From contig NC_085138.1 of the NCBI RefSeq assembly GCF_035046485.1, positions 449,043,204 to 449,107,203 on the forward strand: a stretch of DNA of 64,000 nt, given 5' to 3'. Below the pieces are notes generated by a model that did no database searches, was not told the DNA's origin, and was given only the letters and a program-made list of their open reading frames with translations. Below, piece after piece: positions 32,345 through 43,525 of the stretch; position 1 is the stretch's first letter; every line of letters starts with the position of its first letter. The DNA is from Aedes albopictus (Eukaryota > Arthropoda > Insecta > Diptera > Culicidae). Position numbers and translations under genes: made by a program.

Positions 32345-35300
32345 AAGAATTTTAAATCTTCTGGCAAACCCTGTGTAATTATTCTTAGCATATGATATGA
32401 ATAGAATTAGATTAACACATTTATCTAATTACCCGAGAATTCTACATTTAACGGTTTTTTTTTCGCACTGATAACAAAACAATTACCAATCTGCTATAAC
32501 TGATGGCAGGAATTGTTTTAAACTTGATATTATAGAAACAGTTTTCTGCTTTCATTGTTGATGCTTGAAACGACCAAAACGACAACAACCTATGGTAACT
32601 TAGGCAATATCACAACATCAAAATTTAGGGCTACCATCTGCTCAGCATAAAAAATCAGGACATTTCATGAATTTTCTAAAAAAAAAATCAGGAAAACTCA
32701 TCGCAAGTGTTTAAAATTAGTCCAAAATCAAGTGTAGAATTAGCAAAAGGTTAAAATACTCGTTAATAAATATAACAAAAAAATAGTTCAAAATCAGGAC
32801 TTGTCCTGCTAATGTCAAACTTTACTCGGGTATATATTCCGCTTCCATGCTACGCATGATCGCTTCACACATTAGCTGGTAATCTAACATCGTGAAAAGA
32901 TGAATGCTTTTATTTGGCATATTGTAAGATCTTATTGGGTCGTACATGAGTCATGACAGCAAGGTGAACCATAAAATATTATTCACATCGAATTTTTATT
33001 TTATGATAAGTAAACCCCGAGTTCTTCAATAGCTTGAAACTTTCATCAGTATGCCAGACATGGAAATAACCACAGACATATTTCTCGATGATACTGATGG
33101 AATCCAGTAAACCTTTTAATTCATCTTCCCATACTAGCGAACCTCAAGTTAGTACCTTTCCTTTCAAACAATTTGCAGGCTAAGACCCGACTGCCACAAG
33201 GTATGCAAAATCTGTAAAAAAAACCTGCTTCTGAGACTGTGATTCATCATCACATGGGGGATAAATGTAGTATGAATATTTGGATTGAAAAGCTATTTGC
33301 CTCCCTTCGACCCCAGCAGTCAAATCGGAAAACTTTTCCTTTCGAGCAAGCTTCCCAAACCACAACTATTATAGCAGCAAGAAGAATGACATAGCCCGAA
33401 TGCTCCTAATCCTAAGAATTAAAGTTCTAATCTGCTTGTAAAGGGATAGGGGCAGCAGCAAGTTTGGATTAGCAGTGTGAAAAACCCGAAGCCAAGCTAC
33501 AAGTCGGTTTCACTACGGACAACGAACGAACGCCTGCCAGCTGGGATCCAATCTAGCAACTTACACACTGGAATGAAATTTGTTTGAAAGATGCTTATCT
33601 TTTTGATGGCTTTTGAGAAGGGATTGAGGCCGACGACGGATTCATGGAAGGATGCCCAGACGTATTACCTGGGAGGATTTGCAGAAGACTGTGTGATTGT
33701 GCATATATGATACGAATGGAATTAACGATGTTAAGTGTTGCATAAAGGCAAAAAGGTAGAGAATTTCTAAAAAAAAAAATGACGAAAACTTTCTGTGATA
33801 TGTAGCTACTAGTGATGACATGATACTATCACAAATGCTTGAACCGTATCATTATACATATTTTATAACCTTCCAACACGTCCTTGTAAACTATGCAACA
33901 AAGCTCAAGCAGCTGGAGCTATCAGTACTGAATCTAGTAAACCCCTAAATTTTAATCCCAACACCGGTCAGTGGAAGAGACACTTGAATAATTGAACAGA
34001 CTGAAATCCAGTGATCCGAACCCGTATCCAGCCACCTACAACCCACAGATGTCCATGGAGCAATCACCATTATTTCCCTTGTTTCGTATCGAAGCAAAAC
34101 GAATAGAATGTTGTCCATGCTAATAAGAATATTAATGGACCATTACCTGAAACAACACTGACAAATCCAATCCATCCAATAGTGTCGGAAATGTCTATTA
34201 CCCTCAATCGAAATTTCGTGGATGATTACCAAAAACCTCCAATTAACCACTCTGACACTCTCCACGTCTGGAACAAGCTTTTTTGGCATTTATATGGAAC
34301 CCAACATTCGATGTCAACGCTAATCCATGGGTTCCAGCCATCACGCCACTTCGCTCGTCGACATCAACGACCGTAATTGTATGCTAACAGCGGTTAAAAA
34401 TTAATCATTACAAAGGGCGTGGCGGGCAGGATGTCGACGGAAAATTTACACTCGCTCCTACAGATAAATAATAATAAAAGCAATTTCGGAAATGGCATCA
34501 CCCATTTCACCGGCACCGGATAATTCTGGCCAGAACGGACGGACTCCAGATTCCAGTACCGCACCGCTCGGGTTCATCTTTGTCGCAATTTGATTACGGT
34601 TGGTTTTTTACAATTAACACTTGATCAATGGTGGGCGGCACGTGGAAATGATGTTTACCCATAACCGCCACATTGCAAATTGAGATTAATTAATTGTGGT
34701 GTGAAATGCAAATTTCTCTCCCAGGTTGAACTGCACTCACATTGAGTGAGTTCAATAAAATTGAGTAGGGAGCGGCAGTTCAAAGGCAACCATGCGCCTC
34801 CATCGAGCACTTCATTGTCAGTATCAACAGCAAGTCGACTCCGCTCCAGCACTTTCAAGGGTGTGTTCGCTGCCAAAGTGCATTAAAACTTATTCCACTA
34901 AACCCCACATTGTTTATCGTCCAACTTGTCTGGTTTACTCTCTCGAGAATTTAGCTCGAACGAACGATAGAGGAGACCGACTCTGAACGACGGACAACGG
35001 GTAAACTTGTCCCACTTTTTGCTCGCAAATCACTATGCAAAGCAATATATAGCACAATCCCGAAAACTTGGCCAATCTCGTGCCGGTTCCTATGGAACAG
35101 CGTATGTATAGTACATACCGCAAGCACATCTGTAATCGACACTTTACGTTAACGTCGTTCGTTCATGTTGCAGGACCGTTTTCCCTTTAAAATTAAATGT
35201 TTTTTTTTTCTGCCACACGGTGGGAATATTGGATTCTACTTGTTCTTGGTATTTCTTTTCCGGTTTCCGGCTGGAAGTACGCAGTTGTATGGCAAAACCA

Positions 35301-35700
35301 TGCTGAGAATCCACATAGCCATAAAGGTAAATGCGCAGGAATATATCAAATCAAACTGAGAGTTCGATTCCTAGTCGGACCAGGAAATTTACTTAGCATT
35401 CTTAAACTTAGTCGTGCATTGGGGTCACTATGACCCAGACAAGCATGCCAAGCGTGAACTACGTCAGCGTGGTGAGCCTCATCTAATTCACAAAGAAGGT
35501 TAAGAGGTGTAGTCCGATATTCACCCAATGATGGCTTGGTTTACGTTGTGTTGGCCATTCGTACGGCTTGTTTAACCAAATATTTGTCATTTGTAATAGG
35601 GCATTTGGGCATAGCATAAGGGCTGTGCTGTACAGCAATAAGGATGGGAGCATCTTGACCACCTAACGAGAGTTGATCGAAAGGTGGAGGCCGCACTTCG
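32345..35700. other. Repeat-poor interval, no gene recognised
   Basis: The longest stretch without clear element ends. Near 32630-32830, AAAATCAGGAC blocks may be a MITE remnant. Frames stay below 80 codons. If a host exon or regulatory region exists in this window, this interval and 8.0-10.2 kb are the most plausible places, but I see no splice-bounded frame. Confidence 0.4.
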
Positions 35701-35813
35701 ATGAACACATTAACCCGTTTGACCTCAGGTAAAAAATAAAAGTTAAAAAAATCGCCAACAGTCCATTTCTCAACAGATTTCAACCAAATTTTGAACACAA
35801 ACTCGCACAACAT
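35541..35813 (-). pseudogene. Unidentified protein-like frame, partly inside a foldback arm
   Basis: A 90-codon frame ends in text with normal protein texture (NVFIEVRPPPFDQLSLGGQD, then PILIAVQHSPYAMPKC). A second minus frame just downstream (35346-35528) continues with similar texture (NLLCELDEAHHADVVHAWHA), possibly after a frameshift. I do not recognise the family. The first third overlaps the left foldback arm and is mirrored at about 37890-37990. It may be coding sequence of a degraded element. Confidence 0.3.
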
Positions 35814-37990
35814 TATAGTTTTGGAAATTTACGGGATCAACATTTTCTTGGACTTCTGGACGGAGTAATGCCGGTGGGTAACTGGGTCAAGTCGGGCAAA
35901 AAAAGGTCAAGTACGATTTGCACCCCCATAACTTTCTTCTTAACGAAGTTTTTCAATGAGAGTTTGCACATTCCGTTGCCTAACGATAGTTGATGTTGCT
36001 ACAGGTTCGAATTTGAGATTTTCCGATAGGTTTCTTTTGAGCTCTTGAGATATGCATCAGTTCTGAACTATCCAAGTCTTTATTTAGGATTGTTGTTTTT
36101 AAATGAAATTAAACACGAGATATTATTCCCTTATTGACCCCATAGGTCATCGGAGACATCTTTAGAACATGTGTTGCCCTTCTCGTACTATTAATGGATG
36201 GATGGATTGTAAGTTTATGTAGTCAATATAGATTCTACACAGGCAAAACATGTGATTACAGTTCATCAACAGCATATAGAACTCATGGCCTGACTTCAAT
36301 CAAGATGTCCCGTGTATTCAGGAATCTAGTCGGGGAATCTACTTAAGGTCCTATTAGACGTGACAAATATTTGGCCAAACAAACCCAACAAAAGACCAAC
36401 ACAACGTGAATCATAGCAGCCTTGGAAAAATGTCGGACTTCAATGGCAAATATTTGCCATAATGACAAACAGTCTAATGACACCTTAACTCCTTTTCGAT
36501 GTAGTATTGGTTTCTGGAGTTAATCATTGTTTTCCGTGTGCAAATAACTCTCATTGTTGTCCGTCTACGGTTCTCTGAAGTCAAGGCATGACTTCGCTTA
36601 GGTCATCAAATTTTCCTAGTAATAGTTGTGCGAGACCTTTTTTGACACATGATAGAATATGACTTTATGTAGTGCACAGAGGTTCCACTTAGGTAAAACA
36701 TGTGATCACAGTTTATCTACAGCTCAATGAACTCAAGGCCTGACTTCAGCCAGGCTACGGTTCTCTGTAGTCAATGCATGACTTTAATAAGATCATCCAA
36801 CATTTCTACTGTTTGTTGATACAGTGTCGGACAAAACAATAAGACCAGCGGTCCTATTTCATACAAAATGGCCAAGTTTGACGATATGGTACTCGATTTC
36901 TAGTAAACCGATTTGGCTGAAATTTTGACAGCCGACTTGGAATTATGGGAATTTTGATTTGTATTGAATTGATTGAGTTCTGTTCGCTCCTTCCAAAGTT
37001 ATAGATATACGGTGCGACAAAATTCTAACACCAGATTTTCATGATGGTTATTTGTGGTCAATTCAATAAAAATGTCCCCATATTTAAATGGCTTCCTTAA
37101 TTTTAGTACTTGTTTATCAATCATCAAGTATCAGATACTCTCATATATCCTTTGATCATGGCAATCTGAAAGTGGTCCTATTATTTTGTCGTTTCGTATA
37201 TCTGTAACTTTTGATGTAGTGAACAGAACTGAATCAATTAAATACAAAACGAAATTCACGTAACTCTATGGGCACTGCCAAAATTTCAGCCAAATCGGTT
37301 CACTAGAAACCGAGCAGCACATCGTCAAACTTGGCCATTTTGTATGAAAAATGGCTGGTGGTCTTATTGTTTTGTCCGACACTGTATAACAAACATTATA
37401 CAGATGTGCAAGTATTGGTGCAAATAAGAGCGATAAAAATAATTAAAAATAATCCTTGGTGATTATTTCGAGTGTTTATGTTTTGTAAGGACGGATTCGG
37501 ACAATCCATCGAGATATTCAGGAAATATTAATATGTTCTAAAGATGTATCCGATGACCTATGGGGTCAATAAGGGAATAATATCTTGTGTTTAATTTCAT
37601 TTGAAAACAACAAACGCAAATGAAGACTTGGAAGGCTCAGAAATGTTGAATATCTCAAGAACTCAAAACCTATAGGAAAATCTCAAATTCGAACCTGTAG
37701 CAACATCAAATATCGTTAGGCAACGGAATGTGCAAACCCCCATTGAAATACTTCGTTAAGAAGAAAGTTATGGGAGTGCAAATCGTACTTGGCCTTTTTT
37801 TTTGCCCGACTTGACCCAGGGACCCACCGGCCTTACTCCATCCAGAAGTCCAAGAAAATGTTGATCCCGTATATTTCCAAAACTATGGTGTTGTGCGAGT
37901 TTGTGTTCAAAATTTGGTTGAATTCTGTTGAGAAATGGGCTGTTGACGTTTTTTTGAACTTTTATTTTTTACCTGGGGTTAAACGGGGAC
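35710..37990. mobile_element. 2.3-kb foldback with arms of about 460 bp
   Basis: Left arm about 35710-36171, right arm about 37532-37990, inverted and clearly homologous (for example GACCCCATAGGTCATCGG on the left and CCGATGACCTATGGGGTC on the right). The interior holds a Tc1/mariner-type MITE at 36822-37384 and an internal duplication: AAAACATGTGATTACAG near 36247 and AAAACATGTGATCACAG near 36700. The outer limits are not fixed by a target duplication. Confidence 0.75.
36822..37384. mobile_element. Tc1/mariner-type MITE, CAGTGTCGGACAAAAC ends
   Basis: Starts CAGTGTCGGACAAAACAA and ends TTGTTTTGTCCGACACTG, with TA outside both ends (36820-36821 and 37385-37386). The inverted arms extend past 100 bp (AAATGGCCAAGTTTGACGAT, ACCGATTTGGCTGAAATTTT). 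CAGTG termini with a TA duplication are classic for the group. No transposase frame. Lies inside the 2.3-kb foldback. Confidence 0.9.
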
Positions 37991-38195
37991 AGGGACACAG
38001 GGGACAAAAATGACGAGTGAATTTGTATTATGATGACTTATGTTGCAGGGGTTTTCAGCATTTTGACACGCGTTGCACTTCATATCAATACACCCGAATC
38101 ATTTTTTTTTGACGGGTCGTTTTTTTTTTGCATTCAATTTTAAACCAATTGACCTGAGATTTAGACCACCGACAGTACATACTAATCGTGCCTAC

Positions 38196-40440
38196 GGTTC
38201 TATAACATTTACCCGAAAACCATTTACTCGAAAGATATTTACCCGAAAACCATTTACCCGAATGTAACATATACCCAAATGCCAAATACCCGAATGCGAC
38301 ATTTACCCGAATGCGACACTTACCCGAATGCGACACTTACCCGAATGCGACATTTACCCGAATAGTTTATTACTATGCACAAATTATGATTTTGTGAATA
38401 AAGCTAACTTATTTTGTTCAATTTAAAAAGTGCATGTATTATTTTGTAATGTGGATCAGAAAAGCATTTTGAATATCAAGTTCCTCAAGAACCCATTTTA
38501 TCAAATTTTCCCTGATATGATCCGCGATAGGAATTCACAGGGTATATGCTTGAATAAAACTCATAACTACAGCTTATATTTGTTATGTTAATGCTGTTTG
38601 CGTTCACTCTAGATATTTACCCTTCTTTGATTCATATGCTGTTCTTTTGATAAGCAAAGAACAGCTTGTGATTTAAGAAAGGGAAATCTCTGTTTGTATG
38701 CCTAATGGTCATTAGTTCGAAACGATTAGAAAACAGCCCTCGGAAAATTAACATATCATTAGAAAATAATATTTGACAGAAAAGTTTGAAGATTGTTCAC
38801 CAAACATAACATCCCTTTATTAAAAGAAGGAAAAAATCTTAGATGTAGACTTGGAATCCATCACTCAATCATGTAAGAGTGTAATTTAAAAAAACATCAT
38901 ATAATCGAAACAAGGACAAAACTTATATGCATCCCAACTAACAATGGTAGCTGAATAGCAGCTTATTCAATCAAAATTTCAAAAACTAAGCTTATGAATG
39001 GCTTATTCTTCTATTGTACAGCAACAATGTTTGTTGTGCAGTTAGTAGTTCGAACGCCAACAAAATATGTAGCAGTGCAACTCGAAAGAACAGCCTTTGA
39101 AGAGAAGAAGGGAAAATCTCCGAAGGATAGGTAATAGTTTGGCCACCAAACAACACAGTAATACTATGTCTACAACATACTGGAAAAACTTGTAATTAGA
39201 AGGCACGAAATGTTGCTTATTGACAAATTGAGAGATGAAATTTGTGAAAAAAAATCGCGTTCTGGTGGGATTCGAACCCACGACTCCGTATTCGCTAGAC
39301 CGGCGCTTTAACCAACTAAGCCACAGCACAGGTAATGATTCTGCGGAATAGAAAGCCAAACTGACTCCGAAGCCGGGTAAAGTCGTGGGTTCGAATCCCA
39401 CCAGAACGCGATTTTTTTCACAAATTTCATCTCTCAATTTGTCAATTAGCAACATTTCGTGCCTTCTAATTACAAGTTTTTTCCAGTATGTTTCAGACAT
39501 ACCAGCTAACCTGGTAAAATGCCAGTAAAATGGGCAATATGTATCATTGATACTATGTCTGTTAAAGAAACTCTACCCCCTTACCCCGAATGCCATCATA
39601 ACCTCGAATAGGACATTATTCCAAAAGCCATTTCCCCGAATGGGTCATCACCCCGATAGATAAGTACAATAGTTCCCTAAAGGATATAGGTAGAAGCATC
39701 GATTCACGGGTCTCCTATGGAGTTAGTAGTTCGTCCGCAACAAACTAAATAACATTTCAACTCCGAAAAAGTAGCCTCATATGAAAAGAATGAATACATT
39801 CTATGGAGAAATTACCAGTTTAGTCAGTACCAGCCGACCAACTCATCAACAGTTCACGGGTGGACAATGTAAATTCGAAAGAATAGCCTATTTTAAAAAG
39901 AAGGCAAATCTTAGAAGAAGTAGATAATACTTGCTGTATGGCTGCCAGTTAGTGACCGTGTATATAAGTAGTAAATTTTGCAATTTTTGGGCGACCTCCT
40001 GATTGATTCGGATTGGCGTTCGGGCTAATTGGATGGAGCCGTAAAAGAACAATATATCAACAGAAATCCTTTGATTAAAATAGCATTGTGACAGCCAGTT
40101 AGTCCTGTACCAGAGTGCTTGATGATCACTCAGTCTGATGATTATTAGGTCTAACCAAAGCCTGCTATATGATACCGGGCAATAACATATTTATTATTGA
40201 CAAATCATATGGGGATCAAGTACACATTTTTTTTATTTTTTCGGGTAAATGTCGTATTCGGGTAAATGAGGTATTCGGATAAATGTCGCATTCGGGTAAA
40301 TGTCGCATTCGGGTAAATGTCGCATTCGGGTATTTGTCGCATTCGGGTATTTGTCGCATTCGGGTAAATGACGTTCGGGTAAATGTCATTCGGGTAAATG
40401 ACTTTCGGGTAAATGGTTTTCGGGTAAATGTTATAGGACC
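38196..40440. mobile_element. 2.2-kb element with 9-bp target duplication and CCGAATG arrays
   Basis: Ends GGTTCTATAACATTTACCCG and, inverted, GGGTCCTATAACATTTACCC. The 9-mer CGTGCCTAC flanks both sides (38187-38195 and 40441-40449). Both ends carry tandem ACATTTACCCGAATGCG-type units in opposite orientation (38200-38370 and 40240-40430). A 9-bp duplication is typical of Mutator-like elements, which is inference here. The interior has no transposase and contains a SINE insertion at 39172-39549. Confidence 0.85.
39172..39549. mobile_element. Inverted-repeat SINE insertion (twin-priming-like)
   Basis: Left part is a minus-strand SINE with B box GGGATTCGAACCC near 39269 and A-box region TTAACCAACTAAGCC. 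Right part restarts in plus orientation from the B box (GGGTTCGAATCCC near 39387) to the full tail (TACCAGCTAACCTGG, ATGCCAGTAAAATGGG). The 11-mer ATACTATGTCT lies outside both ends (39161-39171 and 39550-39560), so the whole inverted structure entered at once. The plain form of this SINE is at 56210-56509. Confidence 0.85.
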
Positions 40441-40572
40441 CGTGCCTACATATGAACAAAATTTCATGAGAATTGGTTCAAAATTAATTGAGTTATAGCA
40501 AAAACCCTACCCGTGCAAAAAAAATCTGGTGTAATAGCGCCATAATAGCGCCAAAGTTTATCTCATGATATA

Positions 40573-40787
40573 CCGTAAACCGGGGTCAAATTGATCTCCG
40601 GGTTGCAATTGATCAGTCGATTTTGAAGTAGATAAAGCATTTCTTAAACAGTTTCTCTACAAATTGCATCAAGTATCAGATTCCAACAGCACGATACTTA
40701 AAATAAAACTTTAAAAAATATGCTTTTTCTAACCGAAAAACGTCTGATCAATTTCGACCCGAAGATCAATTTGACCCCGGTTTACGG
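40573..40787. mobile_element. TA-flanked MITE, CCGTAAACCGGGGTCAAATT ends
   Basis: Near-perfect inverted termini (CCGTAAACCGGGGTCAAATT and AATTTGACCCCGGTTTACGG), with TA outside both (40571-40572 and 40788-40789). 215 bp, no coding. The ends share the CCGT...GGGGT plan with the 28-kb element. Confidence 0.9.
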
Positions 40788-41149
40788 TACTTAGTTTTAT
40801 ATATTTATCATAATTTCATACTTCGCTTTCTGTAGCTTTATTTTTTATAAATATCTCTCACTTTGTCGATGATCACAATGAGCGGAGTATATGGGGTGAT
40901 TCTCTGGCGATACACAGATCCCTTAGCAGTGACAACATTTCTGGCGAATGCATGCAAACTGGACATTCGCCAGGATTTTTCTCAACACTTCTAACAAATT
41001 TCTTCCAACATTTCTTACGACTTCCTCACCGAGAATTGTAATGTATTCTTGATATTTTTTTAAATGCCTTATACTATCTTGACGTGTATTCAATTGATTG
41101 AATTACAGTTGATTGAATTCCTGAGGGAACTGCTGGAACAGCTTCTGAA

Positions 41150-41569
41150 CAGTGAAGAGAATTGTCAGACAAAAGGGGCAGAAAACAAGCAACAAAGAAG
41201 ACGCGGCGATTACTCTTTATCCCAACTGGTAACAGATAATGACATGATCTCGATTTTTTTTGTTGCAGACAAAACGGATGCTGAATTTGTTGCGTACTTT
41301 TCAACTCGTGAACAATCAATTATTATTAACCCAAAATCGAAACTTTTTGATGATACATCTTCAGCAGCGTTGCAGTGTTTACCGACTCGAAGTTACCGCT
41401 CAAAAATCACAATGCAAGGCTTAAAAATCTCTAAACTTGTAGTGCACGATCTTTGTCCTATTCTGATCAAGTTGGGACAAACGTATGTCGCATTGGGTAG
41501 AATGTCGCAACAAATTCAGGTTGCGACATTGTCGTTATTGTTGCGCGATGGTTGAATTTTGATTCACTG
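41150..41569 (+). mobile_element. hAT-type MITE, CAGTGAA family, copy 2
   Basis: Starts CAGTGAAGAG and ends GATTCACTG, flanked by the 8-mer CTTCTGAA (41142-41149 and 41570-41577). It is the inverse of the copy at 23445-23820 and carries about 50 bp more (around 41255-41310). The 163-codon plus frame over this region comes from the MITE and is not a gene. Confidence 0.9.
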
Positions 41570-41577
41570 CTTCTGAA

Positions 41578-41830
41578 AGAATCCATGGAACAACTTTTGA
41601 AAAAATCCCCGCTGAAACTTCTAAAGTTATTCTAGGAATATTAAAGATATTTCCAAAAGTATCGCTAAAAAGTTCAGCAGGAAAAAAAAATCAGAAGAAA
41701 ATTCTAAATTTCTTAATTTCTCAATTTCCTAGTTCCTAAAATAAATTTCTAAAAAAACGGGAATATTTGAGGACGGATTTTCTCAAGAAATTGCAGAAGG
41801 AAAACCTGAAGAAACGCCTGGAATCGCGGC
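41578..41830. repeat. Degenerate GGAATTC-type tract
   Basis: AAAATCCCCGCTGAAACTTC and related variants, merging into the SINE beyond. Confidence 0.5.
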
Positions 41831-41911
41831 CGCGTAAATGAAAACCGCATAAAAAAACCCTGACTGTACCTTCGCATTATGCGCCAGAAATCAAAATTTC
41901 TCGACAGATGT

Positions 41912-42050
41912 GTATATCGTGTGGCTGGCACGACCAAGGAAGTCAAGGAAATTTCCTTTACTAACAATTCCTGGACCGGCCAAGAATCGAACCCGTCACC
42001 CCCAGCATGGTTATGCTGGATACCCACACCTTCACAGCTGTGGCCATAAT
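41912..42050 (-). mobile_element. Feilai-type SINE, 3'-truncated
   Basis: B box read as GAATCGAACCCGTCACC near 41985, followed by ATGGTTATGCTGGATACCC. The body GTCAAGGAAATTTCCTTTAC matches the full SINE at 62364-62644. The 3' GAA-tail part is missing. Confidence 0.8.
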
Positions 42051-42467
42051 GATGCTCTGATAATGTTTCATTAATACTATTTCAGCCATGCAGAAGAAAT
42101 TGTTCACAAATAAACATAGTCGAAGCTAACTAATTTATATCAGATACCAAGTTCATAAAGAATGCCGTACCAAAATTGCACACATAATTCATTCCCTGTT
42201 TCAAATTGAATTGAGCCCATCCGTAATGCGATACACCGCATGTAGTGAGAACTCCAGTAGTGCCGGCCTAATGCTAACACTAAGAAAAATTTCGACAATG
42301 TATTCCAAAAAACGCCTCAACGCATCACTTTTTATCCTGCTGCGCTGCGGTAGGTCTAGATAAGAAACACCTATAAAAAGCACGTGCGGACACGCTAGCA
42401 CGACAAAAATCCACAAAGAACTCTGTAGTCCAACCGGTCGAAATCACTCCCCCAGAATAGTGTGTGG

Positions 42468-42843
42468 GGTCTCCAGTTAGCCTAGTGCTTAAGGCTATGG
42501 ATCGCCAATCCGGATACGGCGGGTTCGATTCCCGTTCCGGTCGGGTAAATTTTCTCGACTCCCTGGGCATAGTGTATCATTGTACTTGCCTCACAATGTA
42601 CAAATTCATGCAATGGCAGGCAAAGAAAGCCCTTCAATTAACCTTCCGTAACTCGCGCGGTTGACTACCTGCGTCAGCACCCCACTAATGCTGAGTACAA
42701 AAAGCGAAATTTTGCAACGTGTTGTGCAAAATACAACAGCGCGATCGCTCGAGGGTTAATAACTGTGGATATGCTCAAAGAACACAAAGTTGAAGCGAGG
42801 CAGGCCAAGTCCCAGTGGGGAAGTCGTGCCATAAAGAAGAAGT
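42468..42843 (+). mobile_element. Feilai-type SINE carrying a nested MITE
   Basis: tRNA-like head with A box TTAGCCTAGTGC and B box GGGTTCGATTCCC (42531-42543), body with TGCCTCACAATGTACAAATTC, and a GAAGAAG tail. The 11-mer ATAGTGTGTGG lies on both sides (42457-42467 and 42844-42854). A 114-bp TTAA-flanked insert (42642-42755) interrupts the body. Confidence 0.87.
42642..42755. mobile_element. 114-bp TTAA-flanked MITE inside a SINE
   Basis: Starts CCTTCCGTAACTCGCGCGG and ends CGCGATCGCTCGAGGG, with TTAA outside both (42638-42641 and 42756-42759). Comparison with the SINE at 43526-43783 shows that the surrounding sequence is continuous without it. CC-starting ends and TTAA duplication are piggyBac-like. 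GC-rich for this window. Confidence 0.82.
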
Positions 42844-42859
42844 ATAGTGTGTGGCCGAA

Positions 42860-43510
42860 GGATTCCTGAGTAATCACATTTTTAAGACCATCCATCACCC
42901 ACAAAAGCGAACCCCCTCTGAACGGAATGGCTTCGGGTCGTTCTGCTTTTACATTGATTTAAGTTCCTTTTTTAAAAACTTGGCCTTCGGCCACGATTTT
43001 GTTTAAATACCTTGTTCTTGAACAAATTCCGCTGGTACTGGTACGGTTGGTAAATCAATTGCCACTAGCATTTTTCAACAGATGATTAATTGAGAATCGA
43101 GTCATATCGTTACAGTTACCGTTCTATAAATTCCATGTTCGGAGTAAAAATAAAATTCAGATCAAATAATCAACCTGTCCCACTTCCTGGGTACCAGTAG
43201 TAAAAAAAAATGAAATTTTCCCTTGATGAACGAGTTAATCATCACTGGAGAAACAGAATTCTCATGAAACGTAGCTTGTAGAATCAATTCCATGAAACAG
43301 ACATTATTTCATGCCGCCGCCGGCATCAATCTGCGTGCTGGAATGCGAAGCTATATTTGCTCTGTTGAGAGCGATGCGTCAAACGGGTTCCATCTCTCGA
43401 CGGGTGCTTCGAACTATTTTATGGAACTTGTAAAATGTCATAAAAGCTGATGATGAAAATAATACTTAACAACTTAACATGGCACACAAATGCCTAAAAT
43501 TGTTCAATTA
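42860..43510. other. No gene recognised
   Basis: Non-coding text between two SINEs. Nothing supportable. Confidence 0.4.
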
Positions 43511-43525
43511 ACACTAATTGCACAT

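Larger units (their letters stand above)
38110..40515. mobile_element. MITE split by a 2.2-kb insertion
   Basis: Sequence just left of 38196 (CAATTTTAAACCAATTGACC) and just right of 40449 (GAATTGGTTCAAAATTAATT, GAGTTATAGC) corresponds to the two halves of the family seen complete at 55322-55535. GACGGGTCG on the left faces CTACCCGTGC on the right. Joining the halves over the 9-bp duplication gives a roughly 165-bp element. Confidence 0.6.

Noticed and set aside
32630..32830. Complete MITE around AAAATCAGGAC blocks
   Set aside because: Blocks are not clearly inverted and no target duplication is visible.
35713..36171. LTR of a retrotransposon
   Set aside because: The two copies are inverted, not direct, and lack TG...CA ends and 4-6-bp duplications.
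38200..38370. CRISPR-like direct repeats (CCGAATGCGACATTTAC)
   Set aside because: Units abut without spacers and are mirrored at the other end of a transposon; the genome is eukaryotic.
39377..39410. tRNA-like hairpin as a tRNA gene
   Set aside because: It is the B-box half of a SINE in an inverted insertion.
41064..41555. 163-codon open frame
   Set aside because: Lies mostly over a hAT-type MITE with 8-bp duplication; the second copy at 23.4 kb does not keep the frame.
42468..42560. tRNA gene with intact B box
   Set aside because: A box is weak, the cloverleaf is incomplete, and the sequence continues into a SINE body with GAA tail and target duplication.
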